Shown: positions 43,953 to 51,877 of the stretch, in pieces
Layout of the letters: each line of letters starts with the position of its first letter
Numbering within the stretch: position 1 is the first letter of the stretch
Assembly: GCA_006384855.1 (NCBI GenBank)
Contig: VCJN01000779.1
Coordinates: 248,001-312,000, forward strand
Direction: 5' to 3'
DNA from: Tetraselmis striata
Taxonomy: Eukaryota > Chlorophyta > Chlorodendrophyceae > Chlorodendrales > Chlorodendraceae
DNA length: 64,000 nt
Position numbers and translations under genes: made by a program
The notes under the pieces: model-generated
Told to the model about the DNA's origin: nothing
What the model saw: only the letters and a program-made list of their open reading frames with translations
Database searches by the model: none

Positions 43953-44000
43953 AAAAAGCGCCCGTCCTCCCCTCGGGGGGAGAGGATGCGGGCGCCTTTT
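43953..44000. terminator. Long imperfect hairpin flanked by A- and T-runs
   Basis: The left arm GCGCCCGTCCTCCCC pairs with the right arm GGGGAGAGGATGCGGGCGC, with a small loop and two bulges. AAAAA on the left and CTTTT on the right can extend the stem. It resembles a transcript-end hairpin, such as those used for 3' end formation in some giant viruses, and would serve transcripts from either side. It is an inference from structure alone. Confidence 0.5.
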
Positions 44001-44217
44001 GCGGGCGGCTTTTGTGACCCAACCGATCCGGCTAACCGCGGTGTCCGCGCTGGAGGGGGGGAAGCGGGCGGAACGCCGCCGGGCGCCGGTCGCGATGACC
44101 TGGCCTGGCTGGCGTCCCTCCCTCCCCCGCCGGCGCGAGCGTGTGGGCGAGCTTTTGATTGGATTGGTTGGATGGAGGACTAACGGCTGTGCCGGATTCA
44201 ATTTTTTGCGCACGCCC

Positions 44218-44229
44218 TATAAAATAAAT
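44218..44229 (+). promoter_or_regulatory. TATA-like site for the sulfotransferase gene
   Basis: TATAAAATAAAT, 15-26 bases before the ATG at 44244, in AT-rich DNA. Nearness to the start implies a very short leader. Confidence 0.45.
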
Positions 44230-44243
44230 GTTTAAGTTATGTA

Positions 44244-44885
44244 ATGTATTTAGTTAACAACGGCGTGTTGTTTATTCATATTGAAAAATGCGGGGGAAAT
44301 TATATAGAGAAAGCTCTCGTGGAACACTTCCTCGGTGATTATGTTCCTCATGTGCCTCCCGGTTTAGCCAAACGTAAGTCTCGCTTCAAACCGTTGAAAA
44401 AGTATCAAAAGATAATGTTTTCTAATCCCGACTGGCATGGCCACGTCAGTCTCGTTGACTATGAAACAAAATACGGTCGTCTGGATGATTGTTTCGTGTT
44501 TTCCGTAGTTCGAAACCCGTTTGCTCGTGTGTTATCGGCATATTTGCATTGTCTTCGCAATTTCCCCAGGAAGAGTAAGGGGTCATTCGAAGCTTTTGTG
44601 GACTGGTTGTTTTACCAAAAGCCTAATTTCATGAAGACCGCGAAACAGATGTTACATTCTTCTTTTGGGAAAGATGTGTCTGTGTTTAAGTTGGAAAAAA
44701 TAAGCGAATGTGAAGAGGTCTTAAGACATAAATACGGAATAGTATTCGACGGTCAGAAACAGAATCACAGTCCTGTGTCGTACAAGACAAGCGATTACTA
44801 CGATCCCAGCATAATGCGCAAAGTAGCAGAACTGTACAAAGACGACTTCGAAGAATTTAATTATGACGCGTCTGTCTTACCTTGA
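44244..44885 (+). CDS. Sulfotransferase-family protein, low-GC insert
   Basis: 213 aa from the ATG at 44244. The N-terminus FIHIEKCGGNYIEKAL is a 5'-PAPS-loop variant (usual form H-x-PKTGGT), and VVRNPFARVLSAYL is the 3'-phosphate-binding motif of carbohydrate sulfotransferases, which move sulfate from PAPS to sugars. Size is short for the family (usually 250-350 aa), yet both motifs are in order. The codons are clearly AT-rich against the genome, indicating recent acquisition. It sits between the two TIR element copies and is followed by glycan enzymes, so sulfation of viral glycans is the likely role (inference). Confidence 0.85.
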   Translation: MYLVNNGVLFIHIEKCGGNYIEKALVEHFLGDYVPHVPPGLAKRKSRFKPLKKYQKIMFSNPDWHGHVSLVDYETKYGRLDDCFVFSVVRNPFARVLSAYLHCLRNFPRKSKGSFEAFVDWLFYQKPNFMKTAKQMLHSSFGKDVSVFKLEKISECEEVLRHKYGIVFDGQKQNHSPVSYKTSDYYDPSIMRKVAELYKDDFEEFNYDASVLP

Positions 44886-44935
44886 ACATCAAATCTTATG
44901 AAAAAAAACGAGATTTAATTCTCCTTTTCATTTTA

Positions 44936-45577
44936 TTACACTCTTTGCCATCTAAAACCTGCACACCACATTTCGGCAAAGGACGCTGGCACAGAGACGC
45001 CTATTCTGCGCAGCAGTCGCTGGGGCTAGTGTATTCTACGACATCGCGTTGCATGCTACTAGGTCGACGGAGCGGATTCGCCACGCTCCTCGCCGCCTCT
45101 CCGTCTACCACGAAGTACGCTGGCTGATCTTCGAGACTCCAGAAACACACTGTTGGCACAGCCTGAAACCTCGCAGCTCTCGGTTCTTGATGCATGATGT
45201 CGGTGAAAATGGTCTTCATTGTTCCAAGGGGTCCAGGCTGTCTGGCTCTTTGAATCGACGACGATGCCTTGGAGAAGACGAGGTTCTTCTCGAGGTCGAG
45301 CGGTTGGTGCACGTCCGACTCCATCGTCCGCTCGCTGTTGGGGCGGTGACTCGAGGGTGAAGTGGAGGTGTGACCTGCCTCGCCGCGAGGCGATCCTTTT
45401 ATGCCCGCCCGCGGCGGGCCGCGCCAGTCGACGCGCCGCGAGGTGCGCCACTTTCTGGTCGGGACGCAGCACACAGGGCACGTCGCGTCGCCACACGACA
45501 ACAACGCAGCACACGGCGAGTCCGGACCTATTGAAGCCCATGGAGGGTGTGCAGAAAAAATATGACAAGGGGTGTAA
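44936..45577 (-). mobile_element. Short TIR element, copy B (~640 bp)
   Basis: Second copy of the element, in the same orientation as copy A. Left end TTACACTCTTTGCCATC, right end ACAAGGGGTGTAA. With TA as target duplication the element proper is 44939-45574. Left and right TA flanks are present. The right end runs directly into the ATG of the next gene (45577), so the gene's 5' region is now element sequence. Compared with copy A it has one extra A near the right end and some base changes. Confidence 0.75.
45001..45324 (-). CDS. 107-aa protein of the short TIR element, copy B
   Basis: ATG at 45324, stop ending at 45001. Same frame as copy A with Ala changed to Ser at residue 3. The start codon, TATA-like site and length are all kept. 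See copy A for other details. Confidence 0.5.
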   Translation of the reverse strand: MESDVHQPLDLEKNLVFSKASSSIQRARQPGPLGTMKTIFTDIMHQEPRAARFQAVPTVCFWSLEDQPAYFVVDGEAARSVANPLRRPSSMQRDVVEYTSPSDCCAE

Positions 45578-47010
45578 TGTCGAAGCCGAGAGTGGTGGTG
45601 TTATACAATTTTTTCGATGATCCCAATGACAACTCTCGTCTTAGGAATTTTAAGACCTTCGTCGACTGGGGTTGTTCGAACAGAGTCCAATTGATCATTC
45701 TAAAAAGGGGTGCGAGCAAATACGTAGAGTGGTTGGCGGATACCTTCACCGTGCTCGACGTCGTCAACAAAGGGATATGCATAAACGGGTATAAGCACGG
45801 GATTAATTTTGTGATCAAACAAGGGATCGAGTTCGATTTCATGTTGCTCATGAACGACAGCATGGTAGGGCCCTTCTTGCAGGACCAAACTAGTAGTTGG
45901 TACGATGTACTGATTCGAGCCATGGACGACTATGGAGCCGACGCCATCTCTCCTTACATGTGCCCCAGCAGTAAACGCCCTTTCATGATGTCTGGGTGCA
46001 TTTTCTTGCGAAAGCGGTGTGTGCCTTGCCTGATAAGACTATTCGATGGTCATGTTATAAATGATGTAAGAAAAGCCAAGAGAATTGAATCCAAAATATC
46101 CAGGTACTTGCAAAACAACGGATTTATAATCGCCGGCATTCATGAAGGACACTGGTCCGATAGTCATGTGCTGCATGACGTGGTGTTTGACAAGGGAAAT
46201 CGAATCGGAAAAGTGCGCTCGATAGTGTCGAGGGCCAAGTCCATATCGTGCGTTACGGATATGGAGCTCCAATCCGCGATGCAAGCGGCGCGACGAGATA
46301 ACGGTGTGCTGAAAGACATGCGCGATAGCGTTTCGCTAATAAGACAGTCTTCCATACTAGACCTACAAAACCCTACCTATGTCGAGAGTTTGATAGTCAG
46401 AACAGGACTGAACACCGAGCTAGAGGGGCGTCCGCCGACAGTAGAGATTCGCGACGGAGCGGGTCTGCGAATCTCTCAATATCCTAACCAGTTCAGGGAC
46501 TACCTGATGTTTATGGCAACGTATAAAGTCGCGTCGTACATGGAAGTCGGGTGCGGGTGGGGCGGTAACTTTATTTTCACGTTGGAGTACCTGCGGAGGC
46601 TGTTGACACATGGACACATCAAGGGAGTTGCAGTGGACACCGTAGACTCTCCTGTCAAGAGCTATTGCGAGGGTGAGTCAGATACGCGTTTCATCCAAGC
46701 CGACAGCACTAGCGACGCTTTTCGATCTTCTGTGTCGGGACAACGCTTCGATGTGGTGTGCATAGCCGGGCGATCTTACGAGGGAACGAAATCCCAGTTC
46801 ACGACTTTCTGGGACAAAAGCGATATGTTTGTGTTTCTCCGTATCGCCAGCCCCAAAAATACCGGGGTCGCTCGGTTTTGGAAAGAAGAGATACAAAGGG
46901 GCTCGGACTTCATGTGTCACGAGTTCGTAGAAAACCGCGAAGATAAGGCAAAAACTTTTCTTGGAATCGGGGTGGCCGTTAGGAAGAAAATAATCCATGT
47001 TAATTCCTAA
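45577..47010 (+). CDS. Glycosyltransferase-methyltransferase two-domain protein
   Basis: 477 aa from the ATG at 45577, which overlaps the last base of element copy B. The N-terminal half has a fold like a family of O-antigen/rhamnan glycosyltransferases: VVVLYNFFDDP start, DFMLLMNDSMVGPF (about residue 90) and MMSGCIFLRKRC. The C-terminal half (from about residue 320) shows a SAM-binding motif MEVGCGWGGNFIFTL and an acidic VAVDTVDSP, as in cephalosporin-hydroxylase-like or glycan methyltransferases. So it probably adds and methylates a sugar. AT-richer than genome. No cysteine pattern or membrane segment. Confidence 0.65.
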   Translation: MSKPRVVVLYNFFDDPNDNSRLRNFKTFVDWGCSNRVQLIILKRGASKYVEWLADTFTVLDVVNKGICINGYKHGINFVIKQGIEFDFMLLMNDSMVGPFLQDQTSSWYDVLIRAMDDYGADAISPYMCPSSKRPFMMSGCIFLRKRCVPCLIRLFDGHVINDVRKAKRIESKISRYLQNNGFIIAGIHEGHWSDSHVLHDVVFDKGNRIGKVRSIVSRAKSISCVTDMELQSAMQAARRDNGVLKDMRDSVSLIRQSSILDLQNPTYVESLIVRTGLNTELEGRPPTVEIRDGAGLRISQYPNQFRDYLMFMATYKVASYMEVGCGWGGNFIFTLEYLRRLLTHGHIKGVAVDTVDSPVKSYCEGESDTRFIQADSTSDAFRSSVSGQRFDVVCIAGRSYEGTKSQFTTFWDKSDMFVFLRIASPKNTGVARFWKEEIQRGSDFMCHEFVENREDKAKTFLGIGVAVRKKIIHVNS

Positions 47011-47031
47011 TGTTTTCTACATTCAATACAA

Positions 47032-47844
47032 ATGATTGCGTTCATCACGGCGATATTCGGGTCGTATGAAACCACATGTAAACGTTTTGCCAAGCAGACC
47101 ATCGACTGTAACTTTATCTGCTTCACCGATAACAAAGGAATAAAGTCTAACGGGTGGCAGGTGGAAACGACCCCTTATCACAAGGAAAACCCTAGCCCGC
47201 TTGATGACGGGTCTCAAGTCAATTCCATGGTGAATAACGATCATCCGTTCAACGTTGCAAAGTATTACAAACAGGCGTTTCTCAACATTCCCGTGTTGCG
47301 ACCGTATCGATACGTGATTTGGCTGGACGGTACCATAGAGATCACGGATCCACGGGCGGCGGAGAAGGTCCTGGCGCGCATCGGCGGTTCGGGCGTGGTG
47401 GGTTGGAACCACGAGCAAAGGTACGGGAATCTCGGGAGAGAAGTCCGTGCTTCGATGAAACCGTTGTTCAAGAGATACAACAGCACCTTTTGGAACAATC
47501 ATCGTCAGCCTAGGCAGGACGTCACCGGGCAGTACAAGGACTATTTGGAGCAAGGGTTTGACGACTCGGGCGAGTACTGGAAACGGATCGACGCCTCCAA
47601 CCCGCATCTGGGCGTTTGGATCACGTGTTTCGTGGCGTTCGACACCGGATCGCCCGAGGTCCGCGAGTTCCTGGACATGTGGTATCTGCAGACCTTGACC
47701 CACACGACGCAAGACCAGGTGGGGTTCTCTTTCGCGGTTCAGAAAACAGGAATAACTCCATACACTTTGCCGGACTCCGAAATACAAGGACGAAAACCTC
47801 ACAACCGCACAGATCTATATATCAAGCACTCGCACGGATTGTGA
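47032..47844 (+). CDS. Glycosyltransferase-like protein (DUF616 / TOD1-like)
   Basis: 270 aa from the ATG at 47032. Opens MIAFITAIFGSYE, then NFICFTDNKGI, YRYVIWLDGTIEI (D-x-x type metal/nucleotide-sugar site) and a C-terminal TTQDQVGFSFAVQKTG, the block order of DUF616/TOD1-type glycosyltransferases. These use a nucleotide sugar to modify glycans. No membrane segment visible, so soluble. 21 bases after the previous gene, same direction; the two are probably co-ordinately expressed. GC intermediate. Confidence 0.75.
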   Translation: MIAFITAIFGSYETTCKRFAKQTIDCNFICFTDNKGIKSNGWQVETTPYHKENPSPLDDGSQVNSMVNNDHPFNVAKYYKQAFLNIPVLRPYRYVIWLDGTIEITDPRAAEKVLARIGGSGVVGWNHEQRYGNLGREVRASMKPLFKRYNSTFWNNHRQPRQDVTGQYKDYLEQGFDDSGEYWKRIDASNPHLGVWITCFVAFDTGSPEVREFLDMWYLQTLTHTTQDQVGFSFAVQKTGITPYTLPDSEIQGRKPHNRTDLYIKHSHGL

Positions 47845-47868
47845 TATATTGTGCCCTTCTATGCAAGT

Positions 47869-48780
47869 ATGAAGGTCGCCGTCTACGAGGACCGGAACGC
47901 GTTCAAAAACGCCAGGGCCGCAGAGGCGCTGTTGGCCGCGAAGCACTACTTTGATCGAAACGGCTTCGACTGCGATTTTATCAAAACCAACTCTTTCCGG
48001 CTGGTAGACGCAGACATCGCCGTCATATGGGGGTATTTCGACCCGGCGTCCCCGCCAGGTACGAAGAAGACACATCAGCGCCGGGCAGTCTCTGCACATC
48101 AGAAACGGCGAGGGAAAATGCTGCTTGTCGTCGAGGGAGGGTTCATCGACAGGGCGGTGAACTACTCGCTGGGCATGAACGACATCACCAACAACGGCGA
48201 ATATCTGTTTCGCATCGTAAAAACACCGAACGTGCTGCTCCAACCACTGCGACCCGCCGGCGACGCGTTGCCGATCCTGTTCGCGGGGCAGGTGCCCTGG
48301 GACACGGCGATCCGACTCGGGGGGAAACAAAACTACATAGAGTGGGCCGAGAACACCGCGAGGGCGCTGCGGGAGCGCTCGAACAGGCCGGTGCACTTCA
48401 AGCCGCACCCCAACCTGCTGCTTCGCGGGAAGAAAAGCCCTCTGAAAACAAAGGCGTGGTGCAAGCTGCACCACATGAAGCTCGTGACGGACCGGACCGT
48501 GGACCTCCGAAAGTACCACGCGGTGGTCGCGTACAACTCGACGATCCTACTAGAGGCTATCATCGCCGGGGTTCCCTGCTTCGCGCACGACAAGGGATCC
48601 GTGGTGTACGATCTGTGCAACAAGAACTTGGACGACATCGAAAGCCCGTGGTTTCCCGACGACGAAGCCCGGTCCCACCGCATTCTCGAACTGGTGAACT
48701 GCCAATTCACCGTGGAAGAACTCCGCTCCGGAGAGCCTTTCCAACCCTACGTCGAGCGCGCGACGGCGGTCACCGCCTGA
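47869..48780 (+). CDS. Glycosyltransferase-like protein (capsule-polysaccharide type)
   Basis: 303 aa from the ATG at 47869; the frame continues six codons upstream to a GTG only. The C-terminal half has VHFKPHPNLL and AYNSTILLEAIIAGVPCFAH, the pattern of GT-B type capsule or CDP-glycerol/KDO-type transferases (H-P-N, then N-S...E...G-V-P). The N-terminal half starts with a Rossmann-like VAVYEDRNAF. So a glycan chain-building enzyme is likely. It overlaps the convergent FkbM gene by 11 bases. Confidence 0.7.
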   Translation: MKVAVYEDRNAFKNARAAEALLAAKHYFDRNGFDCDFIKTNSFRLVDADIAVIWGYFDPASPPGTKKTHQRRAVSAHQKRRGKMLLVVEGGFIDRAVNYSLGMNDITNNGEYLFRIVKTPNVLLQPLRPAGDALPILFAGQVPWDTAIRLGGKQNYIEWAENTARALRERSNRPVHFKPHPNLLLRGKKSPLKTKAWCKLHHMKLVTDRTVDLRKYHAVVAYNSTILLEAIIAGVPCFAHDKGSVVYDLCNKNLDDIESPWFPDDEARSHRILELVNCQFTVEELRSGEPFQPYVERATAVTA

Positions 48781-49504
48781 CAAACACAAAGTCGTCATGC
48801 GAAATTCTTTTTTTGTTTCCGTGAACGCAGCGGAACCCCCGAGACACCAAGAGCGAGAACACGTCGTCGATTCTGCCCTGTCCCTCGTACGCTTCGATAA
48901 CCTTTCCGCCCCGCTTCGCCGACGTGCACAGCTCCGTGATGATGGCCTTCACCGACCCCAGCTTATCGCCCAGACCTTCCAAGCAGAACAGCTCCGCGCC
49001 CTGGACATCCATGCACACCAAGTCCACCCCGGCAATGCCTCGACGGTCCATGAATTCGTCCAGGCGAACGGCGTCCACCATAACCGGGGGGCCTTGGACG
49101 TGGTTTATGAACTTGTACTTTGAAATCTGAAAGTCATCGCTCATCTTGAACAGGCTGGACGCGCCGATATTGGCGAGCCTCCCGTTTTCCGTCCGGACGA
49201 AATCGGGGTGACCTTCCACCGACCTTTTGCTTTCCACCACCGGATGAAATTCCAGCGGTCCTTCCGTGTTGAACGCCGCCTTTTCCACCAGCTCGACGTC
49301 GGAGGCGGCCACGCCTCGGTCTCGGAGGTTCGCTCTGCACAGATCGATCGCGTCGGGGTTGCACTCGAACGCGTACACCTTGCAGCCAAAGCGTTCGTGA
49401 AGACGGATGGCGTCCAGGCAGTCGCGGGATCCCACCTCGAACACCGTTTTCACGGACAGTCCCGCCGGAAGTTTGCTGGCGAGTCTGTCGTACGCCCCCG
49501 GCAT
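48770..49504 (-). CDS. FkbM-family SAM methyltransferase
   Basis: 244 aa from the ATG at 49504. FEVGSRDCLDAIRL is the SAM-binding motif I, VYAFECNPDAIDLC the acidic strand end, and VDLVCMDVQGAELFCLEGL the D-V-Q-G-x-E block typical of FkbM methyltransferases, which methylate sugars or glycolipids at an oxygen. Length matches the family. It is on the minus strand inside a mostly plus-strand sugar cluster, so it has its own promoter in the intergenic space with the TATA-like site near 49521. Confidence 0.85.
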   Translation of the reverse strand: MPGAYDRLASKLPAGLSVKTVFEVGSRDCLDAIRLHERFGCKVYAFECNPDAIDLCRANLRDRGVAASDVELVEKAAFNTEGPLEFHPVVESKRSVEGHPDFVRTENGRLANIGASSLFKMSDDFQISKYKFINHVQGPPVMVDAVRLDEFMDRRGIAGVDLVCMDVQGAELFCLEGLGDKLGSVKAIITELCTSAKRGGKVIEAYEGQGRIDDVFSLLVSRGFRCVHGNKKRISHDDFVFVRR

Positions 49505-49520
49505 TTCGGTGATGATGAGA

Positions 49521-49529
49521 ATAAATAAT
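49521..49529. promoter_or_regulatory. TATA-like site between divergent glycan genes
   Basis: ATAAATAAT in the 39-base space between the ATG of the minus-strand FkbM gene (49504) and the ATG of the next plus gene (49544). Either or both genes may use it. Confidence 0.4.
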
Positions 49530-49543
49530 CCGTTACACCAACA

Positions 49544-50434
49544 ATGAAACGAATTCTGTTAGGGGGATCCAAAATAATCAAACATGCGCACGTGCGCCGG
49601 GCCCTGGAATGCGCCGATGGCTGGACGATCGTCGACGAGTACGTCGAGGGCTGCTACGTGATCACGGCAGGGTTGTCCAAGTGTCCACTTCAGGTAAGAA
49701 ACGTGAAGCGGGGCTTCGTCCCGACGGGGATATGCATCGACAACAACCCGTTCGGCTTCCACAACTACAACCAGGTCAAGGACAAAGATTGGATGTACAT
49801 GGTGTCCGTCGGCAGCTTTGTTTTCGGGCTGGCGCTGCCGGCCCCCATGTGGGACGCCACCAGGTGGGAGACCCTGTCGACGGCGTACGGGTTTCCGACG
49901 CCCGAGGGCTGGAAGCGCGCCGCCGACGGGTGCGTCACCGTCATGCTCCCACGCATTCACGGGTGGCTCTACAAGAACGACGCGGGCGGCTGGAAGGCGC
50001 TGGTCCGCCGGACGGTGGAAACGATCCGCGAGAACGATCCGCATGCCCAGATAGAGCTGCGACCCCACCCCAAGGACGCGAGCTCGAACATACTGTCGAT
50101 GCTCGGGATGCAGAAAGACAAACGCGTGGGCGTGCAAAAGGGGCCCATCTCCGCCAACGCCGCGAGGACGCGGGCGGTCGTGACGCTGTGGAGCACGGGG
50201 TTCGTCCAGTTCGTCATGCACGGAGGCTGTCCGGTGTTCGATCTCTCGGACACCAAGGACTCCGCGGCGGCGCTGGTCGCCGACCCCGACCTGTCCCACC
50301 TGCGAGACACGTCCCTGTACCGCTCCCCGATGTCTCCGCGGGACTTTCTGAACGCGCTGGCGCAGAGGGTGTTCCGCACCCAGGACTACCTCAACGGCAA
50401 CTTCGTCCGGTACCTGGACGCCGTGACGTCATGA
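49544..50434 (+). CDS. Glycosyltransferase-like protein (capsule type)
   Basis: 296 aa from the ATG at 49544. It has the same architecture as the gene at 47869: ILLGGSKIIKHAH start, IELRPHPKDAS (H-P-x), then ARTRAVVTLWSTGFVQFVMH and GGCPVFDLSDT, which resembles the nucleotide-sugar-binding C-terminal half of capsule-type transferases. Probably a paralogue that duplicated within the cluster. GC-rich. No membrane segment. Confidence 0.65.
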   Translation: MKRILLGGSKIIKHAHVRRALECADGWTIVDEYVEGCYVITAGLSKCPLQVRNVKRGFVPTGICIDNNPFGFHNYNQVKDKDWMYMVSVGSFVFGLALPAPMWDATRWETLSTAYGFPTPEGWKRAADGCVTVMLPRIHGWLYKNDAGGWKALVRRTVETIRENDPHAQIELRPHPKDASSNILSMLGMQKDKRVGVQKGPISANAARTRAVVTLWSTGFVQFVMHGGCPVFDLSDTKDSAAALVADPDLSHLRDTSLYRSPMSPRDFLNALAQRVFRTQDYLNGNFVRYLDAVTS

Positions 50435-50466
50435 CACGATTTTATGTCAACTAATGTATAGTCCCG

Positions 50467-51102
50467 ATGCCGGTATCGTTCGAGATCGTAAAAGAAATAG
50501 ATAAACACTACGACGGAGCAAATTTGACGGTGGTGAGCTTCTACACCGTCGACACAATGTACGAGAAGGAGGCGGAGTATCTCATGCGGTCCCTGGAAAA
50601 GTTTCAGATATCGCACAGAATTTTCGGCATTAAGGCGTCATCCGACAAGTGGGTTGAGGTGTGCCAAATAAAGCCGCACATCATCAAGATGGTGCTAGAC
50701 TCGGCCGAGGGTTATGTCTGCTGGCTCGACGCCGACAGCACCATGGTCCGGGACCCGGGGTTTCTAAAAGACCCCCCTCGCAGGTACCCGGTCTTCGGTC
50801 ATCAGAAGCGTCCGAGGGTTTTCATGAGCGGCACGGTATTGTTCAGCGCCACGAAAGAGGCGCGCGATATGCTGCAGCAATGGATTGACCTGCAGGAAAA
50901 GCCGGAGCACAGGGGAGTCTCCTGGGATCAAGAGGTCATGAGCATAGTTTTCTGCAAAAACAAGAACCTGGTCGGCGTTCTTCCACCCGAGTATCTCAAA
51001 AAGTTCGATAAGAAGGGTGGCAACCCCGTCGTGGTGCACTGGATGGCCAGTCGAGAGTATGTGAGGAACCAGAAGCGGAACACGGAATCCAGGGAACAAT
51101 GA
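50467..51102 (+). CDS. GT-A type glycosyltransferase with D-x-D motif
   Basis: 211 aa from the ATG at 50467. VVSFYTVDTMYEKEAEYLM at the start, GYVCWLDADSTMVRDP in the middle (D-A-D metal-binding motif) and a late VHWMASREYV. This is the short GT-A nucleotide-diphospho-sugar transferase layout. Soluble as seen. 32 bases after the previous gene in the same direction. Confidence 0.78.
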   Translation: MPVSFEIVKEIDKHYDGANLTVVSFYTVDTMYEKEAEYLMRSLEKFQISHRIFGIKASSDKWVEVCQIKPHIIKMVLDSAEGYVCWLDADSTMVRDPGFLKDPPRRYPVFGHQKRPRVFMSGTVLFSATKEARDMLQQWIDLQEKPEHRGVSWDQEVMSIVFCKNKNLVGVLPPEYLKKFDKKGGNPVVVHWMASREYVRNQKRNTESREQ

Positions 51103-51130
51103 TTTTTTGATGATACATTACTCGCTTGCG

Positions 51131-51862
51131 TCAGATCTTGACGCCCTTCATGACGTACGCCTTCTGGGTCTCGTGCACACACGTCCATCTGTAGCGCGGG
51201 TCATTCTTCAGCTCTTTGACGTGTTTCTTTCGGCAGTCCACGATCAACGTGCCGCCCGCCCGGAGCAGCGAGTGACACAGATCCGCGTAAGTCTGGTAGG
51301 GGTAGTGAAAGCACCATGATATCCTCGATATCACCACATCCAGCGTCCCCGCGGGAACGGTGTCCCCGACGGATTCGGGCTCCAGGACGACGGCCCCGGA
51401 CACGCCGTTCGCCTTCATCACGTCTCTGGTCTTCTCCAAGCTGCTGTAAAACCCAAAGCTGCCCGAATCTCCGAAGCCCACCAACCGCTTGTTTTCCTGG
51501 ACGTCGGATTTGTCCACGAGATAACACGTCCTGGGCTCCGATAACCCGTTCCATACCATCACGTCCACCAGCCCGAGGCCGCACCCCATGTCCATCCATG
51601 TCTCGGTGTCGCCCGGAATGTGCCCCTTCAATATCGAGTAGTCCCGTGATATCTCTTCGCATACGTCGCGCTCTAATTTCCTGCTATTTTTAAGGCCGGT
51701 TCTCTGCAGTTTTAAGATCTTCGTTGTCTCGTCGTCCAAATCAATCTTCATTTCCCTTGCGAGACATTTTATTTTGTCGTTCGAGTTCACAGGCCGGGGC
51801 CGCAATGCGCCTCGACGAACTTGCGATATGCGCTCGGCGCCGATGACACGGTCCAGAGACAT
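51131..51862 (-). CDS. SAM-dependent methyltransferase
   Basis: 243 aa from the ATG at 51862. Motif I is WMDMGCGLGLVDVMVW, and GTLDVVISRISWCFHYPY matches the motif-IV region; a LLRAGGTLIVDCRKKH strand follows, as in Class I methyltransferases (similar to sugar or small-molecule O-methyltransferases). The first 75 residues are an extra helical region. Position in the glycan cluster suggests that the substrate is a sugar (inference). Convergent with the gene before it. Confidence 0.78.
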   Translation of the reverse strand: MSLDRVIGAERISQVRRGALRPRPVNSNDKIKCLAREMKIDLDDETTKILKLQRTGLKNSRKLERDVCEEISRDYSILKGHIPGDTETWMDMGCGLGLVDVMVWNGLSEPRTCYLVDKSDVQENKRLVGFGDSGSFGFYSSLEKTRDVMKANGVSGAVVLEPESVGDTVPAGTLDVVISRISWCFHYPYQTYADLCHSLLRAGGTLIVDCRKKHVKELKNDPRYRWTCVHETQKAYVMKGVKI

Positions 51863-51877
51863 TGTTTTAATTCCTTT

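Larger units (their letters stand above)
43900..44243. other. 344-bp gene-free spacer with a long imperfect hairpin
   Basis: No gene seen. The sequence changes from GC-rich to AT-rich toward 44244. It contains a hairpin at 43958-43995 followed by a T-run. Except for the hairpin and a TATA-like site at 44218 I see nothing else in it. Confidence 0.7.

Noticed and set aside
42134..45577. LTR retrotransposon
   Set aside because: Direct repeats of 640 bp suggested LTRs, but the 2.2 kb between them lacks reverse transcriptase or integrase and each repeat has its own inverted ends.
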